Positions 1 through 5,584 of a DNA stretch of 6,253 nt are shown piece after piece; the stretch's first letter is position 1; every line of letters starts with the position of its first letter. The stretch is from an uncultured Eubacteriales bacterium. GTDB lineage: Bacteria; Bacillota; Clostridia; Christensenellales; CAG-138. The translations under genes and the position numbers were made by a program. The stretch lies in contig UQRU01000120.1 of NCBI GenBank assembly GCA_900543475.1, positions 1 through 6,253 of the forward strand, written 5' to 3'. The notes beneath the pieces were generated by a model. The model had not been told where the DNA came from, ran no database searches, and saw nothing but the letters and a program-made list of their open reading frames with translations.

Positions 1-82
1 CCGTACATGCCGCCAAATCCGATTAAAGCCTAAAAGGGCCGCGATCTTCCATTCGCCAGAGGTTTTTCGACAAGCTGGTTCC

Positions 83-139
83 GGGCGCTTTTGCGCCCTG
101 CCGCCGCCCCCCGGGCGCCCCGGCACAAAAAAGCCGAGG
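83..139 (-). terminator. GC-rich hairpins at the end of the minus-strand operon
   Basis: Two stem-loops lie just past the metallo-hydrolase stop codon. Reading the minus strand, the first pairs 133-139 with 118-124 (CCTCGGC/GCCGGGG, one G-U pair) around a U-rich loop. The second is a perfect 6-bp stem GGGCGC-AAAA-GCGCCC at 83-98. Neither is followed by a clean U tract, so this is probably a transcription end or transcript-protecting structure rather than a textbook intrinsic terminator. It may serve both strands if a gene from the left converges here. I see no supportable gene in 1-167. Confidence 0.45.
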
Positions 140-167
140 GGGGAGGGGGGACGAGGGAGATGGGCGC

Positions 168-818
168 TCAGCCTGCGTAATCCAGCACGATGATCCGGTT
201 TTTGCCCAGGCTTTCCGGGGTAAGCACCGCATCGCTCTGGCGCATGCGATGGATCTTCCAGCGTTTATCCGCGCTGTTCAGGAAGGGCGCCAGGTCGCCC
301 AGGGAGATCTTCAAGGGTTCGGTCTTATAGTGCATGGGGATCACCACGCCGGGCTGAAGCAGCCGGCAAACCTCCAGGGCCTGGTTATAATCCAAGGTAT
401 AAACGCCTCCAACAGGTACCAGTAGGATATCGATCCGGCCCAGGGCGTCCAAGGTGGATTGGGCAGGGATGTGTCCCAGGTCTCCTGCATGGAGTAAGCG
501 AAGGCCATCCATTTCCACCAGATACATGATGTTTTTGCCCCGCAGAGCGCCCTGCTGGTCGTCATGCCAGGAAGGGAAGCCGGTGATCTTCACATCTCCG
601 ATGGAAAATTCCCCGGGCCCAGTGATGATTTGGGCATGGCCGCCTTTGGCCAAGGCCACATAGTTGTGGTCGTAATGGTCGTGGCTGCAGGTCACCCCGT
701 TCACCTCCACAGGCTCCAGGCTGTAGCCCACCTGGGGATCGCAGGGATCCATCAGCAGACGCACGCCGCTGTTGCTGGTCAAAACAAAGCAAGAATGTCC
801 AAGCCATTTAATATCCAT
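168..818 (-). CDS. MBL-fold metal-dependent hydrolase (UPF0173/UlaG-like)
   Basis: A 216-residue cytoplasmic protein of the metallo-beta-lactamase fold, in the short UPF0173/UlaG-like branch. These enzymes usually bind two metal ions and hydrolyse phosphoester or related bonds; the substrate here cannot be told. Visible ligands are GHSC near residues 7-10, the metal motif H46-D-H48-Y-D50-H51, H110-A-G-D113 and H163 in PMHYK. All expected positions are present and the length is normal for the family, so it should be active. The ATG at 818 is chosen because AAGGAGG sits 10 bases upstream (829-835). It is the last gene of a three-gene minus-strand operon, 43 bases after the unrecognised 200-residue gene. 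The stop is TGA, with hairpins beyond it. Family assignment is firm; the specific function is unknown. Confidence 0.9.
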   Translation of the reverse strand: MDIKWLGHSCFVLTSNSGVRLLMDPCDPQVGYSLEPVEVNGVTCSHDHYDHNYVALAKGGHAQIITGPGEFSIGDVKITGFPSWHDDQQGALRGKNIMYLVEMDGLRLLHAGDLGHIPAQSTLDALGRIDILLVPVGGVYTLDYNQALEVCRLLQPGVVIPMHYKTEPLKISLGDLAPFLNSADKRWKIHRMRQSDAVLTPESLGKNRIIVLDYAG

Positions 819-861
819 AACGCTACGTCCTCCTTATTGAATGATGGATGGTGGCAGGGGA

Positions 862-1464
862 TCAGACAGGGTCCTGGTAAGCCAAGAGCCTGGCCATACA
901 GGCGGCGAGCTCCCCTAGGGAATCCGCCAGGGAAAGCCGCTGGGCAGGCGTGCGCCCGGGAAACAGGGACAAGAACGCCTGGGCGCCGCTTCGGCGCAGG
1001 GCTTCCCGCCGGGGGCCTTCGGCCTCCGGGATACCCATGGCCAGCCACAGGGCGGCTTGTAGGGCCCGGTCTGGGGGACAGCCCTTGCCGGGCTTACGGG
1101 CGAGCATCAGGCAACGGGCGATGGCGTGATCCACAGGGTCCCTGCCGGGGTCCGGCAGGTCTGGCGCAAGGGTATTGGCCAATATATGCGCCATCATGGC
1201 CCTATATGCCTGGGGGGTCAAGAAAAAGCAGGCATGGCCATGCTGCAAGAAGGCTCGTTGGATCAAGGGCTGGCCCAGCACTTGGGGGTCTGTGGCCAGC
1301 GCACGGGATAGGGCGGCGGCAGGAAGCATATCCGTGTGCCAGGCAAGGGGCACGGACACATCCGCCGCCGTTGTCCGGGTACAGACCAGGGCGGGCTGGA
1401 GCCGGGCAAGGCCGGCAAACATTTGGCAAACCGCCTGGCGTACCAGGGCGTGGGGGCTATCCAA
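862..1464 (-). CDS. Conserved-looking helical protein, possible ArgS-like accessory domains
   Basis: A 200-residue protein that I do not recognise with certainty. It is rich in Ala, Leu, Arg and Pro and looks mostly helical and soluble, with no signal peptide. Two stretches faintly recall class I arginyl-tRNA synthetase accessory domains. One is residues about 33-95, where VPLAW is followed by HACFFLTPQAYRAMM, resembling the GFINFFLS-type end of the ArgS N-terminal domain. The other is a C-terminal helical bundle (about 155-197) like a DALR anticodon-binding domain. No HIGH or KMSKS catalytic motif is present, so it cannot be a synthetase. The start is TTG at 1464, with AGGAGG 8 bases upstream (1473-1478). 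It lies 104 bases after thiN and 43 bases before the metallo-hydrolase, so the three are probably co-transcribed. The frame is well supported; the function is not. Confidence 0.75.
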   Translation of the reverse strand: MDSPHALVRQAVCQMFAGLARLQPALVCTRTTAADVSVPLAWHTDMLPAAALSRALATDPQVLGQPLIQRAFLQHGHACFFLTPQAYRAMMAHILANTLAPDLPDPGRDPVDHAIARCLMLARKPGKGCPPDRALQAALWLAMGIPEAEGPRREALRRSGAQAFLSLFPGRTPAQRLSLADSLGELAACMARLLAYQDPV

Positions 1465-1568
1465 GGGCCGTTCCTCCTGCTAAACCATTATGTATTCATT
1501 AGGGTACGGCTTTCCGGAGGGAAAGTCAAGGGAAGAAATGCAGCAATTGGATGACGAACCTGCAAAAA

Positions 1569-2219
1569 TTACAGGGGGAAGAATTGGCAACTCCAGCCGG
1601 TGGGCCCAAGGCGGGGATATAGGATGACCAAGCGTCCAGCCCGCACCTGTACCCAAGGGGCGGGGCCGACGGCTTCGTTGCTGACCCCCAGGGGCATAAG
1701 GGAGGAGAGGCAGGCTTCCGATAGGGGATAGTGGAAGCCGGACAAAGTGACGCCGGTGGCTTCGCCTCCCTGGGCAAATATGGAGACCCGGCCCCGGAGC
1801 GTGGGCGGCAGGCAACAGCGGGCCTTGGCCACGGCGGTAACGGCCACCTGGCCGTCCACCAAATAGCCCTGTTCCCCTGCATCCGCCATATGGCAAAGGA
1901 GCTGGATGTTTGCCAAGGTGTGATCCAGCTGGCCGCCTAAGCCCCCGTAGATATAAAAGACCGAATAGCCTCGTTCCCGGCCCAGTTGGGCGGCGGCCCA
2001 GGTATCCGTCACGTCTTTTTCCCGGGGCAGGGAGATCACTTGGGGATGGGCGGGCTTGGGACCGGAATCAAAATCCCCCACCACCAGATCCGGCATAAGG
2101 CCCCAGCGGGACAAATGGGCATACCCGCCGTCTGCCGCGATGAGCAGATCTCCAGGCTGGGGTTGGGGTCCCCAGGGGCAAAAGGGCCCTGCGCCGACGA
2201 TATGGCAGATCTTGGCCAA
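1569..2219 (-). CDS. thiN: Thiamine pyrophosphokinase (thiamine diphosphokinase)
   Basis: Transfers pyrophosphate from ATP to thiamine, giving thiamine diphosphate, the last step when thiamine is salvaged; cytoplasmic and normally dimeric. From the TTG start the protein has 216 residues, usual for the family. Motifs in order are AADGGY (28-33), GDFDS (48-52), the acidic EKDVTD (67-72), GGLGGQLDH (92-100) leading into TLANIQLL, and GVSNE (178-182) in the C-terminal thiamine-binding half. The TTG at 2219 is preferred over the ATG at 2243. GGGAGGTG (2226-2233) sits 6 bases before the TTG but inside the longer reading, and AKICHIVGAG is a normal family N-terminus. It is the first gene of the minus-strand operon. 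There is no room or sequence for a TPP riboswitch in its short leader. The last 15 residues, rich in W, P and F, go a little beyond the usual end. Confidence 0.93.
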   Translation of the reverse strand: MAKICHIVGAGPFCPWGPQPQPGDLLIAADGGYAHLSRWGLMPDLVVGDFDSGPKPAHPQVISLPREKDVTDTWAAAQLGRERGYSVFYIYGGLGGQLDHTLANIQLLCHMADAGEQGYLVDGQVAVTAVAKARCCLPPTLRGRVSIFAQGGEATGVTLSGFHYPLSEACLSSLMPLGVSNEAVGPAPWVQVRAGRLVILYPRLGPTGWSCQFFPL

Positions 2220-2260
2220 AGAAAACACCTCCCATCCAGGCATAAAAGCCCGTCCTTATT

Positions 2261-2266
2261 ATTATA
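2261..2266 (-). promoter_or_regulatory. Likely -10 box of the thiN operon
   Basis: On the minus strand this is a perfect TATAAT, about 42 bases before the thiN TTG start. The predicted transcript would begin near 2254 and have a leader of roughly 35 bases. No good -35 hexamer lies 16-18 bases upstream (the best placement gives TGGTTT), so it may need an activator or may be weaker than the -10 suggests. Confidence 0.5.
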
Positions 2267-2329
2267 CGATGAACCCGCTGGAAAAACCATGGTGGCGGGC
2301 ATTCCTTGCCAAGGGGATTTGGAGGGGTC

Positions 2330-2363
2330 GCAACCTAGGTCCCGGTTGCATAGTCTGTATAAA
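2330..2363 (+). promoter_or_regulatory. Inverted repeat plus -10 box upstream of feoAB (possible iron-responsive operator)
   Basis: GCAACC-TAGGTCCC-GGTTGC is an inverted repeat with perfect 6-bp arms (2330-2349). It is followed after 8 bases by TATAAA (2358-2363), a good -10 box. The repeat covers the place where the -35 would be, and no clear -35 is seen. The left arm contains the palindrome ACCTAGGT (2333-2340), which resembles part of DtxR/IdeR-type iron boxes; a Fur-type GATAAT box is not seen. That this is a metal-sensing operator for the feo operon is inferred from position and symmetry. The leader to feoA would be about 95 bases. Confidence 0.4.
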
Positions 2364-2465
2364 ACCGCAAGAAGGGCCCTGCGCTTTTAATCTTCTTCGG
2401 CATGGGCCGGAGAAGGGGGAGAGGCAGGCGATGTGGGCCTGGCGGAAACATGTGAGGGAATCAAT

Positions 2466-2693
2466 ATGGAATTGGGATTGGACGCTATGGCTCCAGGCCA
2501 AAGGGGCCGGATAGCGACGTTGGTTGGAAGCGGTCCTATGGCCCGGCGGCTGGGGGATCTGGGATTTGTGCAGGGCACAGGGATCACTTGCCTATATCGT
2601 AGCCCGGCAGGGGACCCCACCGCCTATGGGATACGGGGCACAGTGATCGCCCTACGCAAACAGGACGCGGCCCGGGTGCGGGTGCGGTTATGA
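2466..2693 (+). CDS. feoA: Ferrous iron transport protein A
   Basis: A 75-residue cytoplasmic protein with the SH3-like beta barrel of FeoA, which supports Fe(II) uptake by FeoB. It shows PGQRGRIATL near the start, then RRLGDLGF and GTGITCLYRSPAGDPTAYGIRG, the usual order of strands in this family. The ATG at 2466 is chosen because it gives the usual FeoA length and N-terminus and has GAGGGA at 2454-2459, 7 bases ahead. A GTG at 2433 would add 11 residues and is the main alternative. The stop overlaps the feoB start (ATGA at 2690-2693), so the two are translationally coupled. The gene is intact although its partner is broken. Confidence 0.92.
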   Translation: MELGLDAMAPGQRGRIATLVGSGPMARRLGDLGFVQGTGITCLYRSPAGDPTAYGIRGTVIALRKQDAARVRVRL

Positions 2694-3757
2694 GCAAAGG
2701 GGCGGGAACAAAGGGAAAGACAGGACAGCCCACCCAAGTGGTGGCCCTGATGGGGAATCCCAACGTGGGGAAATCCACCCTATTCAACCGGCTAACGGGG
2801 TTACAGCAGCACACAGGGAACTGGCCTGGGAAAACCGTGGAGGTGGCCCGGGGCCGTTGTACAATAGGCGGGAGGAACTGGGAACTGGTGGATCTACCGG
2901 GGACGTATGCTTTGTTGTCCCACTCCCCGGAGGAGGAGGTAGCCCGGGCGTTTGTAGCGGGGGGGGAGGCGGACGCCCTGGTGGTGGTATGCGACGCCAC
3001 CAGCCTGGAACGGAATTTAAACCTGGCCCTACAGGCCATGGAGTTGACGGATCGGGTGGTGATCTGCGTCAATCTGATGGACGAAGCTCAACACAAGGGA
3101 GTCCGAGTGGACATCGACGCCCTCTCCCAGGAATTGGGCGTACCGGTGGTAGGGGCAGCTGCCCGGCAGGGGAAGGGATTACACCAGCTGCTGGCGGCAT
3201 TGGACGGGGTATTGGCGCAGCCAGCTGCGGCGCAAGAGACCGGCGGTTACCAGCCCCGAGACCCGGCGGAAGCCTATGCCCGGGCCTCCCAAATCGCCGC
3301 CAAATGCATCCAGGGCACCGGTAAGGCTGCCTGGGAAAAGCAGCTGCGGCTGGATCGGGTCCTTACCAGCCGCAAGGCGGGCATCCCGCTGATGCTGGCC
3401 CTGCTGGCCACCGCTCTATGGATCACCATCGCCGGGGCCAATGCACCTTCCGCCCTGTTGATGGAGGCCCTGCTTTGGCTGCAAGACCAACTGGGAACCC
3501 TTTTGCTAAGCATGGGGGCGCCGGCTTGGCTCCATGGGGCTTTGGTCCTGGGGGCATTCCGGGTGCTGGCCTGGGTAGTAGCCGTCATGCTGCCGCCCAT
3601 GGCCATCTTCTTCCCCCTTTTTACCCTGCTGGAGGACGTGGGCTACCTGCCCCGGGTGGCCTTTAACCTGGATCGGTGCTTCTGTCGGTGCCATGCCTGC
3701 GGCAAGCAGGCTTTGACCATGTGCATGGTTCATAGCAGAATGCGAAGAAATGAATGA
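2690..3757 (+). pseudogene. feoB: FeoB ferrous iron transporter, truncated at the 3' end
   Basis: FeoB is the membrane Fe(II) transporter with an N-terminal GTPase domain. Residues 1-170 carry a complete G domain: GNPNVGKS (22-29), the HTGNWPGKTV switch I region (41-50), DLPGTYAL (68-75), NLMD (128-131) and GAAARQGKG (155-163). A linker region and then hydrophobic segments from 231 follow, including the conserved FFPLFTLLEDVGYLPRVAF gate region (307-325) and CGKQALTMCM (337-346). The family then continues with GFGCNAAG-type sequence and several more membrane helices, to 600 or more residues in all. Here nine unrelated residues and a TGA follow, so the protein is only 355 residues. Loss of the second gate and most helices should abolish transport. 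It is coupled to feoA by ATGA. The break lies near base 3727 and marks the edge of the accessory DNA. A sequencing or assembly join is possible but not suggested by the rest of the window. Confidence 0.92.
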
Positions 3758-3869
3758 TGGGAGTTACTGTATAAAGGGTGGTTTACGCTACCTACTACAT
3801 TACATCGGCTGACGGTTCATTTGTGGCAAAAGTGATAACCAGCAGAGGGAAAGGAGTCATATATGCAAC
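3727..3869. other. Junction and gene-free DNA after the feoB break
   Basis: From about 3727 the sequence no longer encodes FeoB. This part is markedly richer in A and T than feoB and has no supportable gene. One short open stretch (TAYGVVYATYYITSAD-like when read in the frame of 3779) has no start with a ribosome site and is not claimed. An AAAGGAG at 3849-3855 precedes an ATG at 3863, but that ATG leads straight into the hairpin at 3870. This is most likely the end of an inserted or recombined segment. Confidence 0.5.
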
Positions 3870-3901
3870 GGGGCATGGCGCTACGGGAAGCGCCATGCCC
3901 C
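3870..3901. terminator. Perfect 13-bp hairpin between convergent genes
   Basis: GGGGCATGGCGCT (3870-3882) pairs perfectly with AGCGCCATGCCCC (3889-3901) around a 6-base loop. It lies between the broken feoB (plus) and the small membrane protein gene (minus), the place for a bidirectional terminator. The tail is only weakly T-rich on the plus strand (ATCTTATTC) and has no T run on the minus strand, so termination is inferred from position and stem strength. Confidence 0.5.
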
Positions 3902-3931
3902 ATCTTATTCGGCCCCCCGACAAATGGGAAG

Positions 3932-4147
3932 TTACTTGTTCCTTTTTGCTTTAGCTGCTTTTATGCCCCAGCCAATCAACAATATAAGCCAAGCGCATAA
4001 TCCTGCGATAAACCCTGTAGTCCCTATGCTTTCAAACTGCAATTTCAGCGCAACATTGAATATTTTTACAACAATAGTTCCACATAGCATCAAAGCAAGC
4101 AATAAAAGAACTTCCAATCCAATATATTTAAAAATTTTATTTTTCAT
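3932..4147 (-). CDS. Small two-helix membrane protein
   Basis: A 71-residue protein that I cannot assign to a family. It starts with a basic MKNKIFKY, has a hydrophobic helix at about residues 10-34 and a second at about 44-64, and ends in a Lys/Arg tail (KAAKAKRNK). This predicts a hairpin inner-membrane protein with both ends in the cytoplasm. The ATG at 4147 has GGAGG 9-10 bases upstream, and a near-consensus promoter (4195-4224) points at it. The gene is clearly more AT-rich than the thiN and feo genes and sits alone beyond the feoB break, which suggests it arrived with mobile DNA. The size and layout would fit a small toxin, immunity or stress peptide, but nothing in the sequence proves that. 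Confidence 0.7.
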   Translation of the reverse strand: MKNKIFKYIGLEVLLLLALMLCGTIVVKIFNVALKLQFESIGTTGFIAGLCAWLILLIGWGIKAAKAKRNK

Positions 4148-4194
4148 AAATGGCCGCCTCCACAGCTTCTAATTTGTTGCCCTGTTTGTTCTTA

Positions 4195-4224
4195 ATTATA
4201 ACACATAAAGGAAATCGCTTTCAA
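4195..4224 (-). promoter_or_regulatory. Strong sigma-A promoter for the small membrane protein
   Basis: On the minus strand: TTGAAA (4219-4224), an 18-base spacer, then TATAAT (4195-4200), with a TGT directly before the -10 forming an extended -10 element. Transcription would start near 4188, leaving a leader of about 40 bases to the ATG at 4147. It is the best promoter in the window, so this gene should be well expressed unless repressed. Confidence 0.75.
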
Positions 4225-4270
4225 GTTGTCCCTGGCCAGAAAGTAATTATACCTAGGGCGCACTTACTCA

Positions 4271-4404
4271 CCACCCGCAAGCGGGCGGAGGTACTGCCTG
4301 ACGGCAGCCGTGCGCTCTCCGAGAGGGACGCTCCAGCGGGCCCATGTCCTGCTGGTAGCACCGAAGCTGGGAGCCGTCAAAGGACCGGCTTCGGTGCTAC
4401 CAGC
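4271..4404. repeat. Cluster of inverted repeats with a stem of about 20 bp
   Basis: A GC-rich island between AT-rich flanks, made largely of hairpins: CCCGC-AA-GCGGG (4274-4285), CTGCC-TGAC-GGCAG (4294-4307), a small CTCT-CCG-AGAG stem (4315-4325), and a long stem. In the long stem 4351-4367 pairs perfectly with 4388-4404 over 17 bp. It extends inward by about three more pairs, one of them G-T, to a 14-base loop. No gene fits here. Such clusters occur at transfer origins, transposon ends and structured RNAs; which of these applies is not decided by the sequence alone. Confidence 0.6.
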
Positions 4405-4425
4405 TTCAGTGCTTTATGGTGGCCA

Positions 4426-4445
4426 AGAGGGGCTTAAGCCCCTCT
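4426..4445. terminator. 20-bp perfect palindrome, possible terminator
   Basis: AGAGGGGCTTAAGCCCCTCT is a perfect palindrome that can form an 8-bp stem with a TTAA loop. It is followed on the plus strand by CTTTC. It closes the hairpin cluster and precedes a TTGACA promoter-like site. The T tract is short, so termination is plausible in either direction but not certain. Confidence 0.45.
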
Positions 4446-4479
4446 CTTTCAAAATGTGTGCTTTTCAGGGGAAAAACCC

Positions 4480-4509
4480 TTGACAAATCGCTTACTGCAT
4501 GGAGATAAA
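4480..4509 (+). promoter_or_regulatory. Promoter-like site reading into the accessory region
   Basis: A perfect TTGACA (4480-4485), an 18-base spacer and GATAAA (4504-4509). It points toward the 57-residue ORF and the TGA-interrupted gene. However, about 310 bases lie between it and the first supportable start, and no intact plus-strand gene is seen in that gap. It may be a relic of the element's original layout. Confidence 0.35.
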
Positions 4510-4610
4510 GATAATTTCTACGCCGGCACACCGAGAAATATTTTGGTGATGCTTGTAACAGATGATATATCTAAATCCTGTTCCATATCCGTCCGATTCC
4601 GGTGCTTTGC

Positions 4611-4872
4611 TTACTCCGCAATGTAATCACGCAGCCGCACGGTTATGCACGCTTGTCGCTCAACTTTCATATTCTGCTTAACATTCAGCACTTTCATTTC
4701 TAAATATTTGTCCGCAAGAAAGAGCGTCCGCGCTTTTGCGAATGGCGGTCTTACGTGCGACCCCAAAAATATCGCCGATCCGGGCGATATGGACATGCAA
4801 ATAACACCAGGGATAAAATATGCCCGGCAAGCGCACAGGGCTTATCATAGAGCAAATTAAGTGGAAATGCAT
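4611..4872 (-). pseudogene. Possible frameshifted minus-strand gene remnant
   Basis: Two overlapping minus-strand frames may be parts of one gene split by a frameshift near 4700. One carries HIARIGDIFGVARKTAIRKS, which looks like a helix-turn-helix. The other continues with ADKYLEMKVLNVKQNMKVE and ends in VRLRDYIAE before a stop at 4611. Joined, they would give a small basic DNA-binding protein of about 60 residues. No ribosome site supports either start, and the upstream part overlaps the plus-strand 57-residue ORF. The reading is tentative. A further short minus-strand piece (MEQDLDISSV...FLGVPA, about 4521-4589) may belong to the same decayed gene cluster. Confidence 0.25.
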
Positions 4873-4993
4873 GGAGCCGGAATGCGGTCATTCTGCTTGG
4901 GTAACGCTTGATTCCGTGGGCGTGGGCTGGCCAATTGGTCCGATTGTAAGGCGGAAATGCATTTTCCCGCTTTACGAAAACGGTAAATGGTGA
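4820..4993 (+). CDS. 57-residue cysteine-containing small protein
   Basis: A short ORF with an ATG at 4820, AGGGA 6 bases upstream (4809-4813) and a TGA at 4991. The protein starts MPGKRTGLIIEQIKWKC and contains C17-MEPE-C22-G-H24 plus C47, a pattern that could form a small zinc ribbon or zinc knuckle. It ends in PLYENGKW. I do not recognise a named family. It is in the same frame as, and 72 bases before, the TGA-interrupted gene, so the two may have formed an operon in the original element. The moderate ribosome site, good codon use and metal-site spacing argue that it is real; its small size and decayed surroundings argue for caution. Confidence 0.5.
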   Translation: MPGKRTGLIIEQIKWKCMEPECGHSAWVTLDSVGVGWPIGPIVRRKCIFPLYENGKW

Positions 4994-5065
4994 TATATTT
5001 TCCACATGGGAAGCAGCACATCACCGCTTACACACATCTACACATCTTTGCAGGAGATTACTTTC

Positions 5066-5530
5066 ATGCGCAAATGATCTGCCATCAAACTCTATGATCA
5101 ATCCATGCCGATGGGCATCCATGTGCCGCCATGGCCGGCCTATGCGCTGCCGCATGGGTACCCGCTTGGCTACGGCAGCATAGAGCACCCGATGCATACA
5201 AAGATCTGCGGCTGAGAGCCGAAGGAAGGCATTAAGTGGGGCGAGAAGTTCCACGCCCGTTACGGCAAGGGCCTGAACGGCATTTATCCGTGGCAAGTTC
5301 CCTATCAGACTATGCACATTGAGCGCTTCTGCCAGCCCTATAGGCCGGTTCAGGCCCAGTGCCTGGGTGGAAAGATTGACGCCCGCTCCAACAAGCGTGC
5401 CGTCATCGGCTGCTTTCATGGAAAGCTGGTCGAAGGCGAGAGCTGCATTTCCCGTATCGTGGCGTTCGGCGGATTCGACCAAGTTTGGCATATGGCGCGG
5501 CCGTATAGCCGGGCGCGTTATGGAATGTAA
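5066..5530 (+). pseudogene. Unrecognised gene interrupted by two in-frame TGA codons
   Basis: From an ATG at 5066 (AGGAG at 5052-5056, 9 bases ahead) to a TAA at 5528 the frame is open except for TGA at codon 4 (5075-5077) and codon 50 (5213-5215); no TAA or TAG interrupts it. My hand count of base use gives G+C highest in third positions (roughly 70-75%), then first (about 60%), then second (about 50%), the pattern of a real GC-rich coding strand. Read through, it would be 154 residues, rich in Tyr, Gly, His and Pro, with pieces such as HVPPWPAYALPHGYPLGYG, IKWGEKFHARYGKG and IVAFGGFDQVW. No family is recognised. The simplest view is a recent pseudogene with two Trp (TGG) to TGA changes. Reading of TGA as an amino acid is possible but not favoured, because neighbouring genes stop at TGA. 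Confidence 0.55.
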
Positions 5531-5532
5531 GC

Positions 5533-5557
5533 GGCCTGCCGCCTGGGGCGGCGGGCC
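5533..5557. terminator. 11-bp GC hairpin between the interrupted gene and the 187-residue gene
   Basis: Bases 5533-5543 pair with 5547-5557 (one G-T pair) around a 3-base loop, right after the TAA at 5530. No T run follows, so it is more likely a transcript-stabilising or partial-termination hairpin than a full terminator. The strong ribosome site of the next gene begins 15 bases later. Confidence 0.4.
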
Positions 5558-5584
5558 CGTCCCCGATGAGGAAGGAGGAAGGAC

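Noticed and set aside
1..33. C-terminal end of a plus-strand gene (…YMPPNPIKA then TAA at 31)
   Set aside because: All three plus frames are open to the window edge for so few codons that none can be preferred.
564..1502. Long plus-strand open frame across the metallo-hydrolase and the 200-residue gene
   Set aside because: It is antisense to two genes with ribosome sites and clear motifs, and its Arg/Gly/Pro-rich sequence is typical of shadow frames in GC-rich DNA.
1486..1530. Internal promoter before the 200-residue gene (TTGACT, 17 bases, TACCCT on the minus strand)
   Set aside because: The -10 matches at only three of six positions, and the gene is explained by read-through from thiN.
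2220..2260. TPP riboswitch before thiN
   Set aside because: The predicted leader is only about 35 bases and lacks the CTGAGA-type conserved core.
4150..4440. Plus-strand open frame of 95 codons
   Set aside because: It runs antisense through the promoter and leader of the small membrane protein and then through the hairpin cluster. It has no ribosome site and a low-complexity translation.
3727..4450. Group II intron interrupting feoB
   Set aside because: I found no domain V-like hairpin, no GTGCG-type 5' end at the junction and no reverse transcriptase; the second half of feoB is not present to mark a 3' splice site.
5032..5047. Tandem 8-base repeat ACACATCT x2 before the interrupted gene
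   Set aside because: Only two copies, with no spacer pattern; it is not evidence of a CRISPR array or iteron origin.
5213..5240. Selenocysteine at the second TGA
   Set aside because: A small CGGCT-GAG-AGCCG stem overlaps the TGA itself, which is not where a bacterial SECIS lies. The first TGA has no such structure, and no selenoprotein family is recognised.
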